Shown here piece by piece: positions 34,044 through 42,702 of a DNA stretch of 64,000 nt. The stretch lies in NCBI GenBank assembly GCA_902800925.1, contig CADCGD010000024.1, forward strand, positions 46,113 through 110,112, written 5' to 3'. The notes under the pieces were generated by a model. It did no database searches. It had not been told where the DNA came from and saw nothing but the letters and a program-made list of their open reading frames with translations. A program made the position numbers and the translations under genes. Numbering within the stretch: position 1 is the first letter of the stretch; each line of letters starts with the position of its first letter. The stretch comes from an uncultured Bacteroidales bacterium. Lineage in GTDB: Bacteria > Bacteroidota > Bacteroidia > Bacteroidales > Bacteroidaceae.

Positions 34044-35879
34044 ATGACACCATATCTAGACGTACAACATCTGACGAAATCGTTTGGCGCCCTGACGCTG
34101 TTTCGTGACATCTGTTTCTCCATTGGCGAAGGCCAGAAGGTGGGACTGATAGCGAAGAACGGCACGGGTAAGTCGACGCTGCTGTCGATACTCTCTGGCA
34201 AGGAGGGTTACGATAGTGGTGATATTGTATATCGCAAGGACTTGAAGGTGGGGTTCTTGGAGCAGTCGCCTGCCTTTGACCCTGAGGAGTCTGTGCTGGA
34301 TGCGTGCTTCAACCACCAGGGCGACCCTGAGAAGGTGTTGAAAGCCAAGCAGGTGTTGACACAGCTGAAGATACGCGATTTGGAGCAGCCGATGGGCCAA
34401 CTCTCAGGTGGTCAGCAGAAACGTGTAGCACTGGCCAACGTGCTGCTGACGGAGCCCGATCTGCTGATACTCGATGAGCCTACGAACCACTTGGACTTGG
34501 AGATGATAGAATGGCTGGAGGGCTTTCTCGCTCGTAGCAATCGCACGCTGCTGATGGTGACCCACGACCGTTTCTTCCTGGACCGAGTGTGTAGTGTCAT
34601 CCTGGAGCTGGACGACCACACCATCTATACCTATCGTGGCAACTATGCCTACTATCTGGAGAAGCGCCAGGAGCGCATCGACAATCGTAGGGCAGAGGTG
34701 GCGCGTGCCAACAACCTGTATCGCACGGAGTTGGACTGGATGCGCAGACAGCCTCAGGCTCGTGGACACAAGGCCCGCTACAGGGAGGAAGCGTTCTACG
34801 AGTTGGAGAAGGTGGCTAAGCAACGTCTGGAGGAGCGCCAGCTGAGACTGAAGGCGTCGAACGTATATATAGGCAGCAAGATTTTTGAGTGCCAGTATAT
34901 ATCGAAATCATTCAAAAAGTGCACAGCGGAACCGACCCCTTTGTGCACTAGTGATGTAGTTATCCTCAAAGACTTCTACTACAACTTCTCGCGCTTTGAA
35001 AAGATGGGTATTGTGGGTAGTAACGGAACAGGTAAGTCGACGTTCGTCAAGATGTTGCTGGGACTGGTGCCTGTGGACGAAGGGCGCATCGTGATAGGCG
35101 AGACTGTGAAGTTCGGCTACTTCTCGCAGGAAGGTCTGCAGTTTAACGAGCAGGACAAGGTCATTGACGTGATAACAGCCATTGCTGACTATGTAGACCT
35201 GGGAAGCGGTCGCAAGATGAGTGCCTCGCAGCTGTTGCAGTATTTCCTGTTTACGCCAGAGCAACAATATAATTATGTATATAAGCTGAGCGGTGGTGAG
35301 CGACGGAAACTGTATCTGTGTACAGTGTTGATGAGGAATCCCAACTTTCTGGTACTCGACGAGCCCACCAACGACCTAGACATCGTGACGCTACAGATTC
35401 TGGAGGAATACCTGCAGGACTTCCCAGGCTGCGTCATCGTGGTCTCGCACGACCGTTACTTCATGGACAAGGTGGTGGACCACCTGCTGGTGTTCAAGGG
35501 ACAGGGCGAAATCAAGGACTTCCCAGGCAACTATACGCAGTATAGGGAGTGGGAGAGGTTGAAGAATAACGGGGACAGTCCCCCTGTAATTCGCTCCGCT
35601 TCTCACAGAGGGGACAGTCCCCAGGCGATAAGTACCAAGCCCAGCTATCGCCACGATGACCGCAGGCGCTTGTCGTACAAGGAGAAACGCGAACTGGAAC
35701 AGTTGGAGAAAGACATTGAGGCCCTGGAGGCTGAGAAGAAACAGATAGAAGAAGCACTCTGCGGAGGTACGACCTCGGTGGACGAGATAACAAAACTGAG
35801 CAAGCGACTGCCCGTCTTGAACGACGAACTCGATGAGAAATCGTTCAGGTGGTTAGAGTTAAGTGAAATAGAATCATGA
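34044..35879 (+). CDS. ABC-F family ATPase 2
   Basis: 611 residues, two ABC domains. Walker [10 protein letters not shown] and GSNGTGKST; signatures [12 protein letters not shown] and [11 protein letters not shown]; Walker B followed by DEPTNHLD and DEPTNDLD. The linker has [20 protein letters not shown], a Uup-like feature. Coiled-coil C-terminus at about 545-611. Between the second ABC domain and the coiled coil (about residues 509-527) a 52-bp repeat adds [20 protein letters not shown]. Overlaps recR by 4 bp. Probably a ribosome-associated or DNA-transaction ATPase. Confidence 0.93.
   Translation: MTPYLDVQHLTKSFGALTLFRDICFSIGEGQKVGLIAKNGTGKSTLLSILSGKEGYDSGDIVYRKDLKVGFLEQSPAFDPEESVLDACFNHQGDPEKVLKAKQVLTQLKIRDLEQPMGQLSGGQQKRVALANVLLTEPDLLILDEPTNHLDLEMIEWLEGFLARSNRTLLMVTHDRFFLDRVCSVILELDDHTIYTYRGNYAYYLEKRQERIDNRRAEVARANNLYRTELDWMRRQPQARGHKARYREEAFYELEKVAKQRLEERQLRLKASNVYIGSKIFECQYISKSFKKCTAEPTPLCTSDVVILKDFYYNFSRFEKMGIVGSNGTGKSTFVKMLLGLVPVDEGRIVIGETVKFGYFSQEGLQFNEQDKVIDVITAIADYVDLGSGRKMSASQLLQYFLFTPEQQYNYVYKLSGGERRKLYLCTVLMRNPNFLVLDEPTNDLDIVTLQILEEYLQDFPGCVIVVSHDRYFMDKVVDHLLVFKGQGEIKDFPGNYTQYREWERLKNNGDSPPVIRSASHRGDSPQAISTKPSYRHDDRRRLSYKEKRELEQLEKDIEALEAEKKQIEEALCGGTTSVDEITKLSKRLPVLNDELDEKSFRWLELSEIES
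35571..35622 (-). repeat. 52-bp double-palindrome element in ABC-F gene 2
   Basis: Inverted copy of the element at 26837-26888: same terminal GGGGACTGTCCCC units, with the core TGTGAGAAGCGGAGCGAATT when read on the minus strand. Confidence 0.9.
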
Positions 35880-36496
35880 CGCAACAACAATACCCATCAG
35901 AGCTGTTAGAGCAGGCAGTGGCACAGTTTTCGAAACTGCCAGGCATAGGGCGTAAAACCGCCCTGCGACTGGTGCTGAACTTGCTGCGCCGTGAGGAAGA
36001 CGAGGTGCTGCAGTTTACGGAAACCATTGCCCGCATGCGTCAGGAGGTGAAGCACTGCAGCGTCTGCCACAACATCAGCGACAGCGACGTGTGTCCCATC
36101 TGTAGCGATCCTCGACGCGACACGACAACCATCTGTGTGGTGGAGAATATCCAGGACGTGATGGCTGTGGAGAACACTCAGCAGTACCAAGGGCTCTATC
36201 ACGTGTTAGGAGGTGTCATCTCACCGATGGATGGCGTAGGACCTGCTGATTTGGAGATTGAGTCGCTGGTAGAACGCGTCCGTCAGGGTGGGGTGAAGGA
36301 GGTGATCCTGGCACTGAGCTCGACGATGGAGGGCGATACCACCAACTTCTATATCTTTCGCAAACTGGCGCCCTATACGGAGGTGAAACTGACGATTATT
36401 GCCCGTGGCATCAGCGTGGGTGACGAACTGGAATATACCGACGAGGTGACGCTGGGGCGCTCGATACTGAACAGAACATTATTTGAAGGCAAATGA
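35876..36496 (+). CDS. recR: Recombination protein RecR
   Basis: 206 residues, usual length. HhH segment [17 protein letters not shown], zinc finger [18 protein letters not shown], Toprim region [17 protein letters not shown] through [16 protein letters not shown], and the Walker-B-like C-terminus [20 protein letters not shown]. Works with RecF/RecO to load RecA at gaps. The start overlaps the stop of ABC-F gene 2 (ATGA). Confidence 0.97.
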   Translation: MTQQQYPSELLEQAVAQFSKLPGIGRKTALRLVLNLLRREEDEVLQFTETIARMRQEVKHCSVCHNISDSDVCPICSDPRRDTTTICVVENIQDVMAVENTQQYQGLYHVLGGVISPMDGVGPADLEIESLVERVRQGGVKEVILALSSTMEGDTTNFYIFRKLAPYTEVKLTIIARGISVGDELEYTDEVTLGRSILNRTLFEGK

Positions 36497-36513
36497 ATAG
36501 CGGGCTTCGCCCT

Positions 36514-36562
36514 AGTGAATAGTGAATAGTGAATAGTGAAAAGTGAATAGTGAAAAGTGAAT
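36514..36562 (+). repeat. Seven tandem 7-nt words after recR
   Basis: Seven consecutive heptamers, AGTGAAT or AGTGAAA, with no interruption. The same words occur at 39516-39543, 41872-41899 and, inverted, 45520-45540. Confidence 0.95.
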
Positions 36563-36573
36563 AACGAAAAACA

Positions 36574-36813
36574 ATGAACGCAGAAACGATACAATTCCTG
36601 TTGACCACCACCATGGAGCTGCTGACGCTGGTGTGCGCCTACCTGGGACTGCGACTCTTTAAGAAGTCGTGGAAGCTGAGACTGGCACTCATCGTTGTTC
36701 CCTTGTTGGTCAACGCAATCTTATACATCATCTATCAGACGACACCTTTCTTCTACTTAGGTGTTATCCTGTTACTCTGTCTCCCCTTCGTATGGCCAAG
36801 AAAATCAGCATAG
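36574..36813 (+). CDS. Small two-helix membrane protein
   Basis: 79 residues: MNAETIQFLLTTTMELLTLV continues as a first hydrophobic helix, then a basic turn (RLFKKSWKLR) and a second hydrophobic stretch (about 36-73). No family recognised. It overlaps the glycosyltransferase start by 22 bp and is preceded by the heptamer repeat, so it is likely translated together with the glycosyltransferase. Confidence 0.65.
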   Translation: MNAETIQFLLTTTMELLTLVCAYLGLRLFKKSWKLRLALIVVPLLVNAILYIIYQTTPFFYLGVILLLCLPFVWPRKSA

Positions 36814-37667
36814 TCATTGTCAGCTACAACGTCAGTAAACTGCTGGACGAGTGTCTGCAGAGCGTCGAGAAAGCGCTGCAGGGCATTGATGGCGAGATGT
36901 GGGTCGTGGACAACAAGTCTGTTGACGATACCCTAGAGATGCTGAAGACCAGGCATCCGGAGGTGCACGCTATTGCCAACCAGCAGAACGTTGGTTTTGC
37001 ACGTGCCAACAACCAGGCCATCCGCCAGTCGGACGCTGAATATGTCCTGTTGCTGAACCCCGATACGGTGGTCTATGAGAATACGCTGCGCAGTGTGCTT
37101 GACTTCATGGACAAACACCCAGAGACGGGTGGGGCAGGTGTGCGCATGCTTTCTCGTGAGGGGAAACCTGCGCCAGAGTCGCGCCGATCTATCCCTACGC
37201 CGTGGGTGTCTATGCTCAAGATGCTGGGCTTTACGCATCGCTACTATATGAGTCATCTGTCGTGGGACGAGCCTGGACAGATAGAAGCCATCAGCGGAGC
37301 GTTCTGCCTATTGCGCAGAAAGGCGCTTGACGAGGTCGGACTGTTGGACGAAGACTACTTTATGTATGGCGAGGACATTGACCTGAGCTACCGATTGCTG
37401 AAGGGTGGGTGGCAGAACTGGTACCTGCCCTACGACATCGTCCATTATAAGGGCGAGTCGACGCAGAAGTCCAGCTTCCGCTATGTGCACACGTTCTATC
37501 AGGCCATGCTGATATTCTTTCGCAAGCACTACGGGCATCTCAGCATCTTCTTCTCGTTGCCAGTACAATTGGCCATCTATTTCCGTGCCTCGCTGGCCTT
37601 GTTGCAGATGATGCTGGACCGTCTGCACCGTTTTATCAATCCTAATAAATATAAAAGGAAGAGATGA
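36792..37667 (+). CDS. Glycosyltransferase family 2
   Basis: 291 residues from ATG 36792 (MAKKISIVIVSYNVSKLLDE). GT2 (WbbL/rhamnosyltransferase-like) features: N-terminal VIVSYN, WVVDNKSVDDT, VGFARANNQAI, the metal-binding LLNPDTVV (DxD-like) and EVGLLDEDYFMYGEDIDLSYR. A hydrophobic C-terminal segment (HLSIFFSLPVQLAIYFRASL) may associate with the membrane. Likely adds a sugar to a surface polysaccharide or glycolipid; donor and acceptor cannot be read from sequence. The stop overlaps the next start (ATGA). Confidence 0.92.
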   Translation: MAKKISIVIVSYNVSKLLDECLQSVEKALQGIDGEMWVVDNKSVDDTLEMLKTRHPEVHAIANQQNVGFARANNQAIRQSDAEYVLLLNPDTVVYENTLRSVLDFMDKHPETGGAGVRMLSREGKPAPESRRSIPTPWVSMLKMLGFTHRYYMSHLSWDEPGQIEAISGAFCLLRRKALDEVGLLDEDYFMYGEDIDLSYRLLKGGWQNWYLPYDIVHYKGESTQKSSFRYVHTFYQAMLIFFRKHYGHLSIFFSLPVQLAIYFRASLALLQMMLDRLHRFINPNKYKRKR

Positions 37668-38161
37668 TGAGACTACGTGCTATTGAACCAGAGGATCTGG
37701 ATTTGCTGTACCAGATAGAGAATGACCAAAGTCTGTGGAAGGTGGGGACGACGAATGTGCCCTATAGCCGCTATACGCTCCACGACTATATTGCCAGCAG
37801 CAGCGATGACATCTATGCAGACCGTCAGGTAAGGATGATTGTGGAGAACGACGAGAGGGAAACGGTGGGTATTGTCGACCTGGTACAGTTCTCTCCAGAA
37901 CATCTGCGTGCAGAAGTTGGTATTGTCATCCTGCAAAACCATCGTCGTCAAGGTTATGCACGTGAAGCCCTCCGTGAATTGTTTGACTATGCCCTGCGTA
38001 TTATCCATCTACACCAGCTCTATGCAGTGGTGGATGTGCGAAATGAAGCCGCTGTCGCTTTGTTCAAAGAGATGGGTTTTTCAGCAGGAAATATGCTAAA
38101 AGAGTGGCTGTTTGATGGTCGAGAATACCACGATGCCTTATTAATGCAAAGATTTTTATAA
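37664..38161 (+). CDS. GNAT-family N-acetyltransferase
   Basis: 165 residues; the start at 37664 overlaps the glycosyltransferase stop, and 37667 is an alternative. GNAT features: MRLRAIEPEDLDLLYQIEND, acetyl-CoA loop ILQNHRRQGYAREALRELF (a Q/RxxGxA-like pattern), and LYAVVDVRNEAAVALFKEMG. It most resembles the RimJ/RimL/SpeG branch. Substrate unknown. Confidence 0.9.
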   Translation: MMRLRAIEPEDLDLLYQIENDQSLWKVGTTNVPYSRYTLHDYIASSSDDIYADRQVRMIVENDERETVGIVDLVQFSPEHLRAEVGIVILQNHRRQGYAREALRELFDYALRIIHLHQLYAVVDVRNEAAVALFKEMGFSAGNMLKEWLFDGREYHDALLMQRFL

Positions 38162-38177
38162 AGTTTTCGCGAAAAAG

Positions 38178-38209
38178 TTTGGTATATCCAAAAATTCTCA
38201 TTACCTTTG
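38178..38209 (+). promoter_or_regulatory. Promoter of the tRNA-Asp unit
   Basis: TTGG at 38179-38182, 19 nt, then TACCTTTG at 38202-38209. It lies before both the tRNA fragment and the tRNA. The palindrome TTTTCGCGAAAA (38164-38175) sits just upstream. Confidence 0.8.
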
Positions 38210-38239
38210 CACCCGCAAAACGACAAACGAAGCAATTCT

Positions 38240-38267
38240 GGTGCGTTAGTTCAGTAGGTTAGAATGC
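38240..38267 (+). pseudogene. Duplicated 5' part of tRNA-Asp
   Basis: 28 bases (acceptor 5' strand through the D arm) identical to the start of the tRNA at 38291, then an abrupt change into AATCGTCAAATTGTAAA. It lies 51 bp upstream of the tRNA and inside its predicted transcript. Confidence 0.9.
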
Positions 38268-38290
38268 AATCGTCAAATTGTAAAAACCTT

Positions 38291-38364
38291 GGTGCGTTAG
38301 TTCAGTAGGTTAGAATGCCTGCCTGTCACGCAGGAGGTCACGAGTTCGAGTCTCGTACGCACCG
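38291..38364 (+). tRNA. tRNA-Asp (GTC)
   Basis: 74 nt cloverleaf: acceptor GGTGCGT/ACGCACC, D arm with TAGTTCAGTAGGTTAGA, anticodon stem-loop CCTGCCTGTCACGCAGG with anticodon GTC, T arm with GTTCGAGTC, discriminator G. CCA is not encoded. Confidence 0.97.
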
Positions 38365-38375
38365 CAGAACATTAG

Positions 38376-38408
38376 AAAGCTCATTGGATAACTCCAGTGG
38401 GCTTTTTT
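38376..38408 (+). terminator. Terminator after tRNA-Asp
   Basis: AAGCTCATTGGA-TAAC-TCCAGTGGGCTT, a 12-bp stem with wobble pairs, followed by TTTT. Confidence 0.85.
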
Positions 38409-38429
38409 CAAAAAATAGTATTACGAACT

Positions 38430-39470
38430 ATGAAACAAACAATTCTCGTTACTGGTGGTACTGGTTTTATTGGAAGTCACACCACCGTAGAACTGCAGGA
38501 GGCAGGCTATAAAGTTGTTATTGTTGACAATCTCTCTAACTCAAATGCCAACGTTGTGGACGGCATTGAGAAGATTACTGGTGTGCGCCCAGAATTTGTA
38601 CAGGCAGACTGCTGTGATAAGGAGGCTATGGAAGCTATCTTCCAGAAGTATCCTGAAATCTCTGGCATTATCCACTTTGCAGCATCGAAGGCTGTTGGTG
38701 AGAGTGTTGAGAAACCATTGATGTATTATCGCAACAACCTGGTGTCGCTGATAAACCTGTTGGAGCTGATGCCGAAGTATGATGTCAAGGGTATCATCTT
38801 CTCAAGCAGTTGTACGGTTTATGGCCAGCCCGCTCAGGAGTATCTGCCCGTGACAGAGGATGCACCCGTACAGAAGGCCATGTCGCCTTATGGCAATACC
38901 AAGCAGATCAACGAGGAGATTATCCACGACTATATTCACTCTGGTGCTCCCATCAAGTCGATTATCCTGCGTTACTTCAACCCCATCGGTGCTCATCCCA
39001 CAGCACTCATCGGTGAGTTGCCCAACGGTGTGCCCATGAATCTGATTCCATTTGTTACGCAGACAGCGATGGGTATTCGTGAGCAGCTGAAGATTTTTGG
39101 TAACGACTACAACACCCCTGACAAGACTTGTATCCGTGACTATATCTATGTTGTTGACCTGGCCAAGGCACATGTGAAGGCTATGGAGCGCGTGCTCGAT
39201 ATTCCTGAGTGTGACGCTGTGGAGATCTTCAATATCGGTACGGGTAAGGGTCTCTCAACGCTGGAAGTTGTTCAGGGTTTCGAGAAGGCTACTGGCGTCA
39301 AGGTCAACTGGACTTATGCTCCACGTCGTGAGGGCGATATCGAGCAGGTTTGGGGTAATGTTGACAAGGCCAACAAGGTACTGGGCTGGAAGGCAGAGAC
39401 TCCTACTGAAGAGGTGCTGAAGAGTGCCTGGAAGTGGCAGCAGAAATTGCGCGAAAACGGAATTCAGTAA
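38430..39470 (+). CDS. galE: UDP-glucose 4-epimerase
   Basis: 346 residues from ATG 38430 (MKQTILVTGGTGFIGSHTTV). NAD-binding GGTGFIG; extended SDR catalytic set SSSCTVYG with the YGNTK motif (Tyr and Lys); FNPIGAHP and CIRDYIYVVDLAKAHV typical of GalE. Interconverts UDP-glucose and UDP-galactose, supplying galactose donors for surface glycans. A terminator lies downstream. Confidence 0.95.
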   Translation: MKQTILVTGGTGFIGSHTTVELQEAGYKVVIVDNLSNSNANVVDGIEKITGVRPEFVQADCCDKEAMEAIFQKYPEISGIIHFAASKAVGESVEKPLMYYRNNLVSLINLLELMPKYDVKGIIFSSSCTVYGQPAQEYLPVTEDAPVQKAMSPYGNTKQINEEIIHDYIHSGAPIKSIILRYFNPIGAHPTALIGELPNGVPMNLIPFVTQTAMGIREQLKIFGNDYNTPDKTCIRDYIYVVDLAKAHVKAMERVLDIPECDAVEIFNIGTGKGLSTLEVVQGFEKATGVKVNWTYAPRREGDIEQVWGNVDKANKVLGWKAETPTEEVLKSAWKWQQKLRENGIQ

Positions 39471-39515
39471 GCGCTTCTTCGACCTAAAGGTACGAAGTGT
39501 GGCGTTGCAATCGCT

Positions 39516-39543
39516 AGTGATTAGTGAAAAGTGAATAGTGAAA
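39516..39543 (+). repeat. Four tandem 7-nt words after galE
   Basis: AGTGATT AGTGAAA AGTGAAT AGTGAAA, same family as 36514-36562. Confidence 0.9.
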
Positions 39544-39544
39544 T

Positions 39545-39578
39545 AAAAAAGGCCTGCTCGATTTGAGCAGGCTTTTTT
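39545..39578. terminator. Bidirectional terminator between galE and proS
   Basis: AAAAAAG, stem GCCTGCTC-GATTT-GAGCAGGC, then TTTTTT; works for both converging genes. Confidence 0.92.
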
Positions 39579-39580
39579 GT

Positions 39581-39616
39581 AACCTTTAACCTTTAACCAT
39601 TAACCATTAACCGATT
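39581..39616. repeat. 7-nt-word repeat over the proS stop codon
   Basis: AACCTTT AACCTTT AACCATT AACCATT AACCGATT, a 7-nt period, running into the proS stop. Confidence 0.9.
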
Positions 39617-41096
39617 AATAGCTGCGGGCTATAATGACGCGAGCCTTAGCAGGTTTGCCAGTCACCATATCCACACCAGGAGTCTGCTCTACGCCGAAAG
39701 GCACGCAGCGGATGGTAGCTTGTGTCTCTTCCTTGATCTTGGCCTCGGTCTCGGCAGTGCCGTCCCAGTGGCAGAGGAAGAAACCACCGTCCTTCACCTT
39801 CTCCTTGAACTCCTCGTAGTTCTCGCACTCGAAGATGTGAGCATCGCGATAGTCCTTGGCCTTCTTGAAGATGTTGGCCTGGATGTCGTCAAGCAGCTGC
39901 TCTACGTATTCAGCGATACCCTCGATAGAACGGGTCTCTTTCTCGAGCGTGTCACGGCGCATTACCTCGATGGTACCATTCTCCAGGTCGCGAGCACCCA
40001 GTACCAGACGAACGGGAACACCCTTCAGCTCGTAGTCGGCAAACTTGAAGCCAGGACGCTTGTTATCGGCATCGTCGAATTTCACGGTAATACCCTTGGC
40101 ACGCAGTTTCTCGATGATAGGAGTAACCTCCTTGTTGACCTGCTCCATCTGCTCGGGCTTGGTGGCGATAGGAATAATCACAACCTGGATAGGAGCCAAC
40201 TTCGGAGGCAGTACCAGACCGTTGTCGTCAGAGTGAGTCATGATGAGTGCTCCGATCAAGCGGGTAGAAACACCCCAAGAGGTAGCCCATACGTACTCAG
40301 GCTTGTTCTCCTTATTAAGATAGGTGACCTCGAAAGCCTTGGCGAAGTTCTGACCCAAGAAGTGAGAGGTACCGCTCTGCAGTGCCTTGCCATCCTGCAT
40401 CATAGCCTCGATGGTGTAAGTATCCAGTGCACCGGCAAAGCGCTCGGTCTCACTCTTCACACCCTGAACAACGGGAACAGCCATCCACTCCTCAGCGAAC
40501 TTGGCGTAGACCTTCAGCATCTTCTGTGCTTCCTCTTCAGCCTCCTCGCGAGTAGCATGAGCCGTGTGCCCCTCCTGCCACAGGAACTCTGAGGTACGCA
40601 GGAAAGGACGGGTGCGCATCTCCCAGCGCATGACGTTACACCACTGGTTGCACATCAGGGGCAGGTCGCGCCAAGAGTGAATCCAGTTCTTATAGGTGTT
40701 CCAAATGATGGTCTCTGAGGTGGGACGAACAATGAGCTCCTCTTCCAGCTTAGCAGATGGGTCAACCTCCACACCACTCTTATCTTCCTTGGCGCGCAGA
40801 CGATAGTGCGTTACCACAGCACACTCCTTGGCGAAGCCCTCTACATGCTCGGCCTCACGAGAGAGGAAGGACTTCGGGATGAGCAGGGGGAAGTAGGCAT
40901 TCTGAGCGCCCGTCTCCTTGAACATCTTATCCAACTGCTGCTGCATCTTCTCCCAGATGGCATAGCCGTAAGGTTTGATAACCATACAACCACGAACAGC
41001 ACTCTGCTCTGCCAAGTCGGCCTTAACGACCAAATCGTTAAACCACTGGCTATAATTATCAGCCCTTTTTGTTAATTCTTTTAATTCTTTTGCCAT
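39615..41096 (-). CDS. proS: Prolyl-tRNA synthetase (short, eukaryote/archaeal-like)
   Basis: 493 residues, start [20 protein letters not shown]. Class II motifs: motif 2 [24 protein letters not shown], motif 3 region [23 protein letters not shown], plus RPTSETI. There is no inserted editing domain, and the C-terminus ends in a zinc-site-like region with Tyr as last residue (ARVIIARSY), all marking the ProRS type found in Bacteroidota. It loads proline on tRNA-Pro. Confidence 0.96.
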   Translation of the reverse strand: MAKELKELTKRADNYSQWFNDLVVKADLAEQSAVRGCMVIKPYGYAIWEKMQQQLDKMFKETGAQNAYFPLLIPKSFLSREAEHVEGFAKECAVVTHYRLRAKEDKSGVEVDPSAKLEEELIVRPTSETIIWNTYKNWIHSWRDLPLMCNQWCNVMRWEMRTRPFLRTSEFLWQEGHTAHATREEAEEEAQKMLKVYAKFAEEWMAVPVVQGVKSETERFAGALDTYTIEAMMQDGKALQSGTSHFLGQNFAKAFEVTYLNKENKPEYVWATSWGVSTRLIGALIMTHSDDNGLVLPPKLAPIQVVIIPIATKPEQMEQVNKEVTPIIEKLRAKGITVKFDDADNKRPGFKFADYELKGVPVRLVLGARDLENGTIEVMRRDTLEKETRSIEGIAEYVEQLLDDIQANIFKKAKDYRDAHIFECENYEEFKEKVKDGGFFLCHWDGTAETEAKIKEETQATIRCVPFGVEQTPGVDMVTGKPAKARVIIARSY

Positions 41097-41135
41097 GATT
41101 TATACAATAAATTCAAAATTTTGGGAATTATTTTA

Positions 41136-41143
41136 TAATTTTG
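41136..41143 (+). promoter_or_regulatory. -7 box of the OmpA-like lipoprotein gene
   Basis: TAATTTTG, 40 nt before the start at 41183, in an AT-rich gap shared with the divergent proS gene. Confidence 0.5.
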
Positions 41144-41182
41144 CAACCATAATAACATGTTTCACTTAAAAACAAAAACATT

Positions 41183-41848
41183 ATGAAGACAAAAATTCTT
41201 TCTTTATTGCTCTGTGTGGGCTTGGTAGTTGCTTGTAATAACACTCAGAAAGGTGCTGGTATCGGTGCTGGTGGTGGTGCAATCCTTGGTGCTGTGATTG
41301 GTCACTTTGCTGGTAACGCAGCTATTGGTGCTGCTGTTGGTGGTGCTGTAGGTGCTGGTGCTGGTGCCATTATTGGTAACCGTATGGACAAGGCTAAGAA
41401 GGCTGCTGAGCAGGTTCAGAACGCTCAGGTTCAGACCGTTCAGGATGCTAATGGCCTGGAGGCTGTTAAGGTAACCTTCGATTCTGGTATCCTGTTTGCT
41501 ACTGGTAAGGCTGATCTGTCACAGAGCGCTAAGAACTCTCTGGTTCAATTCGCTAAGGTGCTGAACGAGAATAAGGACTGCGATGTTGCTATCTATGGTC
41601 ATACCGATAGCACTGGTTCTGACGCTGTAAACCAGCCTCTGTCTGTAAACCGTGCTAACAGCGTTAGCAACTACCTGAAGTCTTGTGGCGTTAGTGGTAC
41701 TCAAATTAAGAGTGTTGAGGGTCAGGGTTCTACTAACCCCGTTGCCGACAACGCTACAGCTGAGGGTCGCAAGCAGAATCGTCGTGTAGAGGTGTACATG
41801 TATGCTTCTAAGAAGATGATTGAGGAAGCTCAGGCTCAGGCTAACTAA
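41183..41848 (+). CDS. OmpA-family lipoprotein with glycine zipper
   Basis: 221 residues: lipobox (LLLCVGLVVACNN), then a glycine-zipper segment (about 24-70, GAGGGAILGAVIGHFAG-type), then an OmpA C-terminal peptidoglycan-binding domain with YGHTDSTGSDAVNQPLSVNR and the terminal GRKQNRRVEVYMY. Tethers the outer membrane to peptidoglycan. Codon use is very uniform (many GCT, GGT and CTG codons), as in highly expressed genes. Confidence 0.93.
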   Translation: MKTKILSLLLCVGLVVACNNTQKGAGIGAGGGAILGAVIGHFAGNAAIGAAVGGAVGAGAGAIIGNRMDKAKKAAEQVQNAQVQTVQDANGLEAVKVTFDSGILFATGKADLSQSAKNSLVQFAKVLNENKDCDVAIYGHTDSTGSDAVNQPLSVNRANSVSNYLKSCGVSGTQIKSVEGQGSTNPVADNATAEGRKQNRRVEVYMYASKKMIEEAQAQAN

Positions 41849-41871
41849 CGCTTCGCTAGTTAACAATTAAT

Positions 41872-41899
41872 AGTGAAAAGTGAATAATAGATAGTGAAG
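41872..41899 (+). repeat. 7-nt-word repeat at the mtgA start
   Basis: AGTGAAA AGTGAAT AATAGAT AGTGAAG; the last word contains the GTG used here as the mtgA start. Confidence 0.8.
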
Positions 41900-42604
41900 C
41901 AGAAACAGACTTTCATTCAAAAATTCAAGAAAACAATTATGTGGATAGTGGTGGCGTTCTTCGCCTCCACTATTCTTTCTGTTGTCGTATTGCGGTGGTT
42001 ACCAGTTTATTATACGCCCCTGATGTTTATCAGATTGGCGCAACAGAAGAGTGAAGGACAACCACTGACACTACACCACCATTGGGTACCTTTGGAGGAG
42101 ATATCCCCCTCTTTACCGATAGCGGTAATAGCCTCAGAAGATGCCCATTTTCTGGAACATCATGGCTTTGACTATAAGGCCATAGAAGAAGCTGCCATGC
42201 GAAACATCAAGCATCCAGAAAAGCAGCGTCATGGGGCTTCAACCATCAGTCAGCAAACGGCCAAGAATGTTTTTCTGTGGCCTGGCCGTTCGTGGGTGCG
42301 TAAAGGTTTTGAGGTGTATTTCACCATACTGATAGAACTGGTATGGAACAAGGAGCGCATCATGGAGGTTTATCTGAACAGCATTGAGATGGGCGATGGC
42401 ATCTATGGTGCCGATGCTGTGGCTCAATGGCATTTTGGTACCACGGCCAAGGAACTCACCAAACAGCAGTGTGCACTGATTGCAGTCTCACTGCCCAATC
42501 CGCGTCGTTTCAACTCGGCAAAGCCAAGTAGTTATCTGTTGAAGCGCCAGCGTCGCATTCTTCATGAGATGAAGTTTGTGAAACCAATAAACAATATCGA
42601 ATAA
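41894..42604 (+). CDS. mtgA: Monofunctional peptidoglycan glycosyltransferase
   Basis: 236 residues from GTG 41894, which keeps a basic cytoplasmic head ([12 protein letters not shown]) before the single membrane helix (about 16-36); ATG 41939 is the alternative and would start at the helix. GT51 motifs: [16 protein letters not shown] with the catalytic Glu, [40 protein letters not shown], and LPNPRRFNS. Polymerises lipid II into glycan strands; no transpeptidase domain. Confidence 0.93.
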   Translation: MKQKQTFIQKFKKTIMWIVVAFFASTILSVVVLRWLPVYYTPLMFIRLAQQKSEGQPLTLHHHWVPLEEISPSLPIAVIASEDAHFLEHHGFDYKAIEEAAMRNIKHPEKQRHGASTISQQTAKNVFLWPGRSWVRKGFEVYFTILIELVWNKERIMEVYLNSIEMGDGIYGADAVAQWHFGTTAKELTKQQCALIAVSLPNPRRFNSAKPSSYLLKRQRRILHEMKFVKPINNIE

Positions 42605-42675
42605 CTGTCAAGGGTTAATCATCATTATTTTTAGGTATTTCCACAGAAACATTCGTTTGTGTGGAAAAAGTTTGC

Positions 42676-42683
42676 TAACTTTG
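42676..42683 (+). promoter_or_regulatory. -7 box of feoAB
   Basis: TAACTTTG, 19 nt before the start at 42703; TTTG 16 nt upstream is a slightly short -33 candidate. Confidence 0.6.
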
Positions 42684-42702
42684 CAGTCAAATAGCAAAAG
42701 AT

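Noticed and set aside
39720-40592. 290-codon open frame opposite proS
   Set aside because: Shadow frame; ProRS motifs on the minus strand are unambiguous.
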